Shown here in pieces: positions 26,223 through 32,633 of a DNA stretch of 64,000 nt. Origin of the DNA: Chitinophaga varians. Lineage in GTDB: Bacteria > Bacteroidota > Bacteroidia > Chitinophagales > Chitinophagaceae. A model generated the notes under the pieces. That model saw only the letters and a list, made by a program, of their open reading frames with translations, was not told the DNA's origin and did not search any database. Positions within the stretch are counted from its first letter, which is position 1. Every line of letters starts with the position of its first letter. The translations under genes and the position numbers were made by a program. Location of the stretch: NCBI RefSeq assembly GCF_012641275.1, contig NZ_JABAIA010000001.1, forward strand, positions 2,728,001-2,792,000, read 5' to 3'.

Positions 26223-27035
26223 TTATACCGCCAGCGGCATGTGCCGCGATAACATGTGCTCCATGCTGATGGTAAGGCGGTTGCCATTGGGACGGCGGGT
26301 TTCATCAAACAGTTGTTGCGCCTGAATTCCTGCTTTCATCTGATATTTCTCACTCATCATATACAGCCGTTCTGCGGCGATGTCTATACCGGCAGCCTGG
26401 CGCTCGCCGATATCGTCCAGTAATTCGCTGGCCTGAATGCCGTTGTCTTCCAACTGGATATAGAGCCGGTTATCATCTTTCCCGATATGGACCACCAGGC
26501 GTCCGCCGGTTTTCTCCGGGCGCATCAGTAACCGGTGCCAGATCACATATTGTACATAAGGCTGGATGATCAGGGGAGGGATGAGGGTACTGTGGGAATT
26601 CACGTCCTGCACAATCCTCACTTGATAAGAAAACTGTTGGTCAAAACGAAGCTGCTCCAGTTGTATATAGAGTTCCAGCGCTTCCAGGTCTTCCTGCAGC
26701 GTTACCCACTCTTTGTTGAAATTACTGATCATGAGGCGCATCAGCCGTGCAAAGCGGGTGAGGTACAGCGAGGCCATGTCCGTACTGGTGGTAAGGATAT
26801 AATGATGGATAGCGTTGAGGCTGTTAAATATAAAATGCGGGTCCATATGTGCCTGGAAAGCATGGAGTTCCAGGTTGATTAAGGTGTGTTGTATGGTTAT
26901 TTCTTTCGCTGAGGCTCTTCTAATTCTTTTTTCCCGGCGGATAAAAAATACTACAATGGCAAGGAGACTTAACAAAAAAAATAGCCAATACGGCCATCCC
27001 GCAGCCAAAACTATTTCAATGAAATGTTGTACCAC
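26223..27035 (-). CDS. LytS-type histidine kinase with degenerate ATP-binding boxes
   Basis: 270 aa. One transmembrane segment (residues ~14-32), then the His_kinase domain with H-box 'HMDPHFIFNSLNAI' (His67 present). The N-box normally reads Q-P-x-V-E-N-A-I-K-H-G, but here it is 'IQPYVQYVIWHRLL', lacking Glu and Asn. The G2 box GxGL is 'GIDIAAERL'. 'LEDNG' (G1) remains. ATP binding is therefore doubtful and this may be a pseudokinase or scaffold (inference). No LytTR response regulator is adjacent. Confidence 0.8.
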   Translation of the reverse strand: MVQHFIEIVLAAGWPYWLFFLLSLLAIVVFFIRREKRIRRASAKEITIQHTLINLELHAFQAHMDPHFIFNSLNAIHHYILTTSTDMASLYLTRFARLMRLMISNFNKEWVTLQEDLEALELYIQLEQLRFDQQFSYQVRIVQDVNSHSTLIPPLIIQPYVQYVIWHRLLMRPEKTGGRLVVHIGKDDNRLYIQLEDNGIQASELLDDIGERQAAGIDIAAERLYMMSEKYQMKAGIQAQQLFDETRRPNGNRLTISMEHMLSRHMPLAV

Positions 27036-27192
27036 GACTAAGGTTTACAGGAAAGTTGAACGTCTTTCTGATCAGTCCAATAAATATCGGTCAAAACACT
27101 CCTTTGGGGAAGCGGGAATTATCCGGAGGCAGGTTTTTACAGGCAAGCGGGGAGAAATTGCGGAAAAGTGGTTTTCAATTCAGGAATTTTCT

Positions 27193-27252
27193 GATTTGCG
27201 ATTTTTTGATCGAGACTGCTCTGATGTCTTTCAAATCAAAAAATCGTAAATC
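27193..27252. repeat. AT-rich intergenic hairpin
   Basis: The arms 27193-27210 and 27235-27252 are 18 bp with one mismatch, and the GATTTTTTGAT motif recurs in other intergenic hairpins of the window. The right arm is followed by a further ATCAAAAAATC unit. The rest of the 234-bp gap (27036-27192) shows nothing clear. Confidence 0.75.
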
Positions 27253-27269
27253 AAAAAATCCCAAAATGA

Positions 27270-27980
27270 CTAGGCTTCGGTGAATTTATATCCTACGCCT
27301 CTTACAGAGTGGAAATACTTGGAGTTGCGGCTGTCTTCCTCAAAATATTTACGGAAGTTGAGGATGAAGTTATCGATGGTACGCGTGGTGGGGTATACGT
27401 TATATCCCCAAACCACCTGCAATATTTTTTCACGGGTGACAACTTCGCCTTTATTTTCGATCAGCAGTTTCAGCAGCATGGCTTCTTTCTTGCTCAGTTC
27501 ATAGTGTTTACCGTCTTTGCCTACGCATTCCTGTGCAGCGAAATCGATCATATTATTGCCGAAGCGGTACACATTGGGCACGCTGTCTTTATCCTGTATT
27601 TTTTTGTTTTTGACGATCAGCTTCTCTACGCGGAGCAGCAGCTCTTCGAGGTTGAAGGGTTTGGTCATGTAGTCATCACCGCCTTTTTTGAGGCCCAGCA
27701 CCCGGTCGGCGCTGCTGTTTTTGGCGCTCAGGAAGAGGATGGGCACTTCATTGTTTTGGATGCGGATGTTTTCGCATACAGCAATGCCGTCCATTTCCGG
27801 CAGCATGATATCCAGTATGATGAGATCGAAATATTCGTTTTTTACTGCTTTCAGGGCAGCGGTACCATTGTCTACGGCGGTCACCTCGTATCCTTCCAGT
27901 TCCAGGTTGAGCTTCAGCGCCTCCTGTAGGTTCTCCTCGTCTTCCACCAGTAATATGGATGCTTTGGTCGCTTCCTTCAT
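27270..27980 (-). CDS. OmpR-family response regulator
   Basis: 236 aa. The receiver has the acidic pair in 'LVEDEENL', phospho-acceptor Asp in 'LIILDIMLPEMDG' (~57) and Lys in 'MTKPF'. The C-terminal winged helix is 'LSKKEAMLLKLLIENKG...TRTIDNFILNFRKYFEED...VRGVGYKF'. It works with the HisKA kinase encoded 62 bp upstream. The order kinase then regulator downstream of gldH resembles the RprX/RprY-type pair of Bacteroidota, but that assignment is inference. Confidence 0.9.
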   Translation of the reverse strand: MKEATKASILLVEDEENLQEALKLNLELEGYEVTAVDNGTAALKAVKNEYFDLIILDIMLPEMDGIAVCENIRIQNNEVPILFLSAKNSSADRVLGLKKGGDDYMTKPFNLEELLLRVEKLIVKNKKIQDKDSVPNVYRFGNNMIDFAAQECVGKDGKHYELSKKEAMLLKLLIENKGEVVTREKILQVVWGYNVYPTTRTIDNFILNFRKYFEEDSRNSKYFHSVRGVGYKFTEA

Positions 27981-28042
27981 GTGTTATCGTTTGATGTGAC
28001 TATAAATCACGGACTTGCCGAAGCATGAATCCGTCAACTAAT

Positions 28043-29062
28043 TTACGCTCTTTGCACGGAATATTCCTGCCACATTATCTCGAAGCAGGCGCCGGCAGGC
28101 TGGTTGTCTTTCACCCATATCAGGCCATTGTGCTGTTCAACGATCTTGGCGGTGAGAAACAGTCCTAATCCCGAGCCTTTGGCTTTTCTGGTGTTTTCAT
28201 TGCCAAGGCGGTAGAACTTCATGAAGATGCGTTCCTTTTCCTCATCGGGCACCCCGGGGCCTTCATCCGACACCTGCAATTTCAGGCGATGGCCGGATTC
28301 AAAGAGGCGTACCGTGATCGTGGAGTTACGGGGAGCATATTTCACCGCATTTTCTACCAGGTTGCTGAGGATTATCTGCAACATCAGTTTGTCACCTTCC
28401 AGCCATACATGTGGCAGAATGTCTGCATTTATGACATGTGTCGCGATGCGGTTGCGCAGTTCCCGGATATTCCCTTCCAGCAAGGCGGAGAAGTCGAGCG
28501 GCTCCTTAAACAGTTGATAGTTGTGGGTTTCCAGCTGTGCTGCCAGCAAAATGTTGTTACAGAGCTGGTCGAGCCGGTTGGTTTCCCGGATGGTATTATC
28601 TATCAGCTTGGCCTGCTTTTCCTCATCCAGCCTATGTCTGCGGATGGTTTCCAGGTTCAGTTTGGCGGCAGCGATGGGTGATTTTAACTCATGTGTCACG
28701 GCCATCATAAAGTTTTGCTGCTGCCGGCTGAGCTTCATGTATTTCCAGACCGCTCTATATACAAAGAGCGCGCCGAGCAGAATGATCCCTAAAAAAATGG
28801 CACCTTCTCCGACATATTTAAAAGACCGCATATGAGCGTCTTTTTCTATCCGTTGAAATTCCAGCTGATGTTCTACCGGCTGGGCGAGGCTATCAATACG
28901 CAGGGAGAGGTTTTGTTTTTCGAACTGACTGATCTGTTCGCTTTGTCTGAACAGCAGCACGCCCCACCAGATGAGAGCGACGATAGTATAAGCCAGTACC
29001 AGCAGGTAAATGAAGGAAACTGACTGTCCTTCCTGCATTTTATTAAAGAATTTTCTCATCAT
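28043..29062 (-). CDS. HisKA sensor histidine kinase
   Basis: 339 aa. Two transmembrane segments (~18-38 and ~75-95) enclose a short periplasmic region of ~35 residues, too small for a typical ligand domain. H-box 'AVTHELKSPIAAAKLNLE' (~145), N-box 'LSNLVENAVKYAP', G1 'DEGPGVP', G2 'GSGLGLFL'. All ATP-binding elements are intact. It overlaps the end of gldH by 4 bp, so the two are translationally coupled. Confidence 0.92.
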   Translation of the reverse strand: MMRKFFNKMQEGQSVSFIYLLVLAYTIVALIWWGVLLFRQSEQISQFEKQNLSLRIDSLAQPVEHQLEFQRIEKDAHMRSFKYVGEGAIFLGIILLGALFVYRAVWKYMKLSRQQQNFMMAVTHELKSPIAAAKLNLETIRRHRLDEEKQAKLIDNTIRETNRLDQLCNNILLAAQLETHNYQLFKEPLDFSALLEGNIRELRNRIATHVINADILPHVWLEGDKLMLQIILSNLVENAVKYAPRNSTITVRLFESGHRLKLQVSDEGPGVPDEEKERIFMKFYRLGNENTRKAKGSGLGLFLTAKIVEQHNGLIWVKDNQPAGACFEIMWQEYSVQRA

Positions 29063-29547
29063 GGCCGTTTGCCGGCTTTCTCTATCCGCAGACCTATATT
29101 CATTACATGGGGAAGCGGATTTTGCCGCATGTTTTGTTCAAATGTAAAATGATAGGTGCCTGGTTTGTTGAAGAGGGCTTTTTGCTGGATAAGGACCCGG
29201 TGTTCAAAAATATCATCGATACCGTTGCCATGCCATTTGCCATTGATATCAGCCAGCGGCAGTTCCACCCTTTGTTCTTTGGGAATACTGTCGTCCGGAT
29301 ATTTGGTGCCTATCAGCAGCCACATATTGCTGTAGGGGTAGGCATCGCTATGGCGTACATTCACATAAATATCAAACAGGGTAGCAGTATCTTCCGGCAG
29401 AATGTTCACATCAAAAGCAGGTTTATAGCCGTAAGCCCAGTCATGTCCCGGTATTTCCTGGTTCTTTTCGTAGGCATCCATTTTGATCGGCTTGCAGGCT
29501 GCAGCCAGTAAAAGTAAACCTGCGGTTACCCCAAATAGTCTTTTCAT
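29059..29547 (-). CDS. gldH: Gliding-motility lipoprotein GldH
   Basis: 162 aa. Lipoprotein signal with the lipobox 'LAAAC' (Cys18). The mature domain has 'NVRHSDAYPYSNMWLLI' and 'GTYHFTFEQNMRQNPLPHVMNIGLRIEK', the conserved C-terminal GldH pattern. GldH is an envelope lipoprotein required for gliding in Flavobacterium. It lies between yicC (17 bp upstream) and the kinase gene, which it overlaps by 4 bp. Confidence 0.9.
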   Translation of the reverse strand: MKRLFGVTAGLLLLAAACKPIKMDAYEKNQEIPGHDWAYGYKPAFDVNILPEDTATLFDIYVNVRHSDAYPYSNMWLLIGTKYPDDSIPKEQRVELPLADINGKWHGNGIDDIFEHRVLIQQKALFNKPGTYHFTFEQNMRQNPLPHVMNIGLRIEKAGKRP

Positions 29548-29564
29548 ATACGGTATACGCCTTA

Positions 29565-30440
29565 CTATAAAACGTTTAATACTTGTTCTTTGGCTTTCTC
29601 CAGTTCATCTTTCATCAGTACTACCCATTGCTGGATACCGGCGTCGTTGGCTTTGGAACCGGTGGTATTGATTTCGCGGCCTATCTCCTGCAATACGAAG
29701 CCCAGTTTCTTTCCTTTGGCAGGATCTTCTTCTTTCAGGATCTCACGGAAGTAGCGGAGGTGGTTTTCCAGACGGGACAGTTCTTCAGAGATATCCAGTT
29801 TTTCCAGATAAAAGATCAGCTCCTGTTCCAGTCTGTTGCCGTCAACATTGTCTTTTCCTACATGTTCGGCAAGCAGTCCTTCGAGTCGCTGACGGATACG
29901 GTCTTTCCGGAGTGGGTCCAGTTCGCGGACTTTAACGGAATATTGTTCAATATTATCAATGCGTGTTTGCAGGTCTGCTTTCAGCATCAGGCCCTCATCC
30001 TGACGGTGAATGTCCAGGTCGGTGAGCGCTTCCTTCAGGGTGTCTTCCACATCTTTCCACTCTTCTTCAGTCAACTGGTCGGTAGACGGCGTTACCACTT
30101 CCGGCAGTTTCATCAGCACGTTCAGCATATCGCCCTGCGGCAGCTCCAGCTGGTTGGCCAGCATCGTAATAGACTGGTAATAGTATTTAGCCAGGTCTGT
30201 GTTGATCACAACCGGCCGCGTTGCACCATTCTGACGAATGTTGATGCTGACATCCAGTGTCCCGCGTTGCAGGGTTTGTTGCATCAGCGAACGGATGTCA
30301 AACTCGTAGGGCTTTAACAGGGGCGATATTTTCAGGTTCACCTCAAACTGCTTTCCATTCAGCGATTTGATTTCAACCACGATACTTGTTTCGCCTCTCG
30401 CGCTTTCTGCCCTTCCGAAGCCAGTCATTGATTTCAGCAT
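29565..30440 (-). CDS. YicC/YloC-family endoribonuclease
   Basis: 291 aa, normal length. The N terminus 'MLKSMTGFGRAE' and the C-terminal 'GKKLGFVLQEIGREINTTGSKANDAGIQ' signature (residues ~253-280, quoted in part) define the family, which acts as an RNA endonuclease in enteric bacteria. Coiled/helical middle region. It is first of a minus-strand unit yicC-gldH-kinase-regulator. Confidence 0.93.
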   Translation of the reverse strand: MLKSMTGFGRAESARGETSIVVEIKSLNGKQFEVNLKISPLLKPYEFDIRSLMQQTLQRGTLDVSINIRQNGATRPVVINTDLAKYYYQSITMLANQLELPQGDMLNVLMKLPEVVTPSTDQLTEEEWKDVEDTLKEALTDLDIHRQDEGLMLKADLQTRIDNIEQYSVKVRELDPLRKDRIRQRLEGLLAEHVGKDNVDGNRLEQELIFYLEKLDISEELSRLENHLRYFREILKEEDPAKGKKLGFVLQEIGREINTTGSKANDAGIQQWVVLMKDELEKAKEQVLNVL

Positions 30441-30459
30441 AATAAATATTTGTAGGCAA

Positions 30460-30467
30460 CAAACCTA
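30460..30467 (-). promoter_or_regulatory. -7 box of the yicC-gldH unit
   Basis: TAGGTTTG on the minus strand, exact TAnnTTTG, 19 nt before the yicC ATG. Confidence 0.6.
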
Positions 30468-30554
30468 GTTAAAATTTGTGGATTTGCTAATATTGACAAG
30501 TGGTTATTTGATATTTCCCCCGGCTTGGGCCAAAGGATATCCGCATTCAACATC

Positions 30555-30578
30555 TTAGCCCATGGATTCAGTCCCGGG
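30555..30578 (+). repeat. Decayed REP-like element
   Basis: TTAG followed by CCCATGGATTCAGTCCCGGG matches the intact REP palindrome of this window at 16 of 20 positions, but several stem pairs are broken. Confidence 0.4.
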
Positions 30579-30606
30579 AACATTAAAGTAATCAAATCCT
30601 GTCAAA

Positions 30607-31203
30607 TCAGGATACCTGCAAGCGGAGTTTTTTATAAACGGTATTGCGGCTCAACTGTACCATGTCTCCCGGCTGCATGCCTTCTATGGTGATTTCCTCC
30701 ATTCTGTAACGGACAAGCCTCAACGTAGGAAAGCCGGCGGCCGCCGTCATCTTACGCACCTGCCTGTTCTTTCCCTCCTGCAATATCATCCGCAACCAGG
30801 GCGCCGGAATGTTTTTGCGGAATCGGATAGGAGGATTGCGCGGCGGCAGCAATGGTTCTTCCGGAAAGATCTCGGCAAAACAGGGCTTTGTGTGATAAAG
30901 CCTGCCGTCTACCGTAATGTCCACACCTTCCTGTAATTGGCGCACGGCCATCTCCGTAACTGCTCCGTCAACCTGCACCCAGTACTCCCTTTCATGCGCG
31001 TACTGTGGCAGTAGCAACCTGTTATTCAATGACTTGTCGTTCGTTAACAACAACAGCCCCTCACTGTCATAATCCAGTCGCCCCACCGGATAAACATCCC
31101 GGGGCACTTTAAAGTAATCTGCCAGGCAGGATTTGTTTCCTTCCGGGGTAAACCGGGACAGCACCTCATATGGTTTATAAATTACATAATAATTTAACGA
31201 CAC
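30607..31203 (-). CDS. RluE/RsuA-family pseudouridine synthase
   Basis: 198 aa from a GTG. 'YYVIYKPYEVLSRF', the catalytic box 'VGRLDYDSEGLLLLTND' (Asp) around residue 45, and 'LQEGKNRQVRKMTAAAGFPTLRLVR' (quoted here as 'GKNRQVRKM' and 'GFPTLRLVR') match the S4-less RluE-like branch. It should modify one uridine in 23S rRNA. The start is uncertain: no ATG lies near the domain start. The only in-frame ATG (31269) would run through the divergent fnr promoter and overlap its start codon. Confidence 0.82.
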   Translation of the reverse strand: MSLNYYVIYKPYEVLSRFTPEGNKSCLADYFKVPRDVYPVGRLDYDSEGLLLLTNDKSLNNRLLLPQYAHEREYWVQVDGAVTEMAVRQLQEGVDITVDGRLYHTKPCFAEIFPEEPLLPPRNPPIRFRKNIPAPWLRMILQEGKNRQVRKMTAAAGFPTLRLVRYRMEEITIEGMQPGDMVQLSRNTVYKKLRLQVS

Positions 31204-31215
31204 GTCCGCATTTGC

Positions 31216-31247
31216 TTTGGTTAAGGAGCTGTAAATTAGTACTTTTG
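31216..31247 (+). promoter_or_regulatory. Promoter of the Fnr-type regulator
   Basis: TTTG (31216-31219), 20-nt spacer, then TACTTTTG (31240-31247), an exact -7 box 9 nt before the ATG. Confidence 0.7.
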
Positions 31248-31256
31248 CAGATTGAT

Positions 31257-31967
31257 ATGGGTAGCACAATACAAAATCCTGCTTGCCAACATTGCAGGGA
31301 CCGTTTTTCCTCCATTTTCTGCAAGGCGGAACAGTGCAATCTGGAACAGATTGACCAGGCCAAAGTATGCTCTGTGTACAAAAAAGGCCAGGTGATCTTC
31401 CATGAAGGCGCCTATCCCTTTGGCGTCTACTGTATCAACGACGGGAAAATAAAGCTCTCCCACAGCGGTGATGATGGCCGCGAACAAATCATCCGCCTGG
31501 TAAAAGCCGGTGATATCATGGGGTATAAAGCACTGCTCAGCAATGAACGCTATACCGCCACCGCCACCGCACTGGAAGATTCTTCCATCTGCTTTGTACC
31601 AAAAGACCTTTTCATGAGCATCCTGCAGAAAGACGCCTCCCTGTCTTTTGAAATGATGCGCATCCTGTCCAGCGAACTGCGCAAAGCCGAGCTTAAAATC
31701 ACTCATCTCGCCCAGAAACCGGTGCGCGAAAGACTCGCAGAAACACTCCTCTTCATCAAAGAAACCTACGGCGTGGAAGAAGACGGCCATACCCTTAGCG
31801 TCCGCCTCTCCCGCGAAGAAATAGCCAACCTCGTAGGCACCGCCACCGAATCAGCTATCCGCCTGCTCTCCGAATTCAAAAAAGACGGCATGATAGAACT
31901 GGAAGGTAAAAAAATACGCCTCCTCGACCTCCAGCAAATCGTGAAGACCGCCAATCTCCAGGACTAG
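31257..31967 (+). CDS. Crp/Fnr-family regulator with Fnr-type cysteines
   Basis: 236 aa. The N terminus holds Cys10, 13, 22 and 27 ('CQHCRDRFSSIFCKAEQC'), close to the C-x2-C-x5-C of E. coli FNR. Cys112 in 'SSICFVPKDLF' aligns with FNR Cys122, so a 4Fe-4S oxygen sensor is plausible. A cyclic-nucleotide-like beta-roll follows, then a winged helix with recognition helix 'TATESAIRLLSEF' (~197), keeping the E and R that contact the TTGA core in FNR. It lies directly upstream of two matching operator arrays and the cbb3 genes. ATG 31257 sits 9 nt after a promoter box. Confidence 0.9.
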   Translation: MGSTIQNPACQHCRDRFSSIFCKAEQCNLEQIDQAKVCSVYKKGQVIFHEGAYPFGVYCINDGKIKLSHSGDDGREQIIRLVKAGDIMGYKALLSNERYTATATALEDSSICFVPKDLFMSILQKDASLSFEMMRILSSELRKAELKITHLAQKPVRERLAETLLFIKETYGVEEDGHTLSVRLSREEIANLVGTATESAIRLLSEFKKDGMIELEGKKIRLLDLQQIVKTANLQD

Positions 31968-31986
31968 CAGCCGTTCCGGCCAGGTA

Positions 31987-32052
31987 CTGACAAATATCAT
32001 ACACCGACTTGATACATATCATTCCACAAGGATGGGGGTACTGGTACTTTTG
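31987..32052 (+). promoter_or_regulatory. Tandem Fnr-like operators plus promoter
   Basis: CTGAC-n4-ATCAT at 31987-32000 and TTGAT-n4-ATCAT at 32009-32022 (the latter 9 of 10 to the FNR consensus TTGATnnnnATCAA), 22 bp apart. An exact -7 box TACTTTTG lies at 32045-32052 with no TTTG at -33. The proximal dyad is centred near -43, typical of an activator-dependent promoter. The same array with identical spacing recurs at 35041-35106. Confidence 0.8.
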
Positions 32053-32076
32053 TAACATCAAAAATACCATCCATCC

Positions 32077-32631
32077 ATGCATCCATATGCTATCATTAAC
32101 TTTCACGAACTGACTCCCGCCGCGCTCTGCGACGTGATCGTCAGCAAGTTCCATATACCCATAGAACGTACCGCGGAAGAAGTCATGGCCTGGTTTAACC
32201 TGGAAAGGCAGGACGATCCGACTGCCCCGGCCACCGCAGACCTGGAACAACTGCTCTTCGCTAAAATGCAGACCGAAATATCGCAACTGATACGCAAAGA
32301 AACGGCCCTCATCTTTCCGGTCATCCGCAACGCTTCCATCCATAAAAAAGGCCGTAAAAGCCTGAAACCCACTGCTTATGACAGCATCCGGCTATCGTTC
32401 GATAAAATTATGCTGCTGCTTCAGAAGCTGCGCCAGGTAACCGGCAACTACCTGCTGCAAGGCCACTGGAGCCCCGCTTATAAAATATGCCTCAGCGATA
32501 TGTACACGGTAGAACAACTGCTGCAACAGTGGCACTATATCGCGCAAAACATCCTGTATCCGGCCGTGTTGCCTGCCAACACCATCGTTATCCATCAGGA
32601 TGAAATTCTTAACACCGTAAGCATCGACTAA
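32077..32631 (+). CDS. Hemerythrin/RIC-like protein, degenerate
   Basis: 184 aa, all helical, no signal. 'LCDVIVSKFHIPIERTAEEV' and 'QLIRKETALIFPVIRNA' resemble the helices of hemerythrin-like Fe-S repair proteins (YtfE/ScdA: I-V-x-x-H-H...L-x-K-E-E-x-x-L-F-P). The first His is kept, but the His before KEE is Gln and the second Glu is Thr, so a normal di-iron site is unlikely. It is first in a unit with ccoI (2-bp gap), behind an Fnr-like operator array. A role in iron, NO or oxygen handling is inference. Confidence 0.55.
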   Translation: MHPYAIINFHELTPAALCDVIVSKFHIPIERTAEEVMAWFNLERQDDPTAPATADLEQLLFAKMQTEISQLIRKETALIFPVIRNASIHKKGRKSLKPTAYDSIRLSFDKIMLLLQKLRQVTGNYLLQGHWSPAYKICLSDMYTVEQLLQQWHYIAQNILYPAVLPANTIVIHQDEILNTVSID

Positions 32632-32633
32632 TC

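Noticed and set aside
27236..27283. Short peptides containing KSKNRKSKN near 27250, 47280 and 54750
   Set aside because: They are translations of the AT-rich intergenic hairpins, not genes; they are reported as repeats instead.
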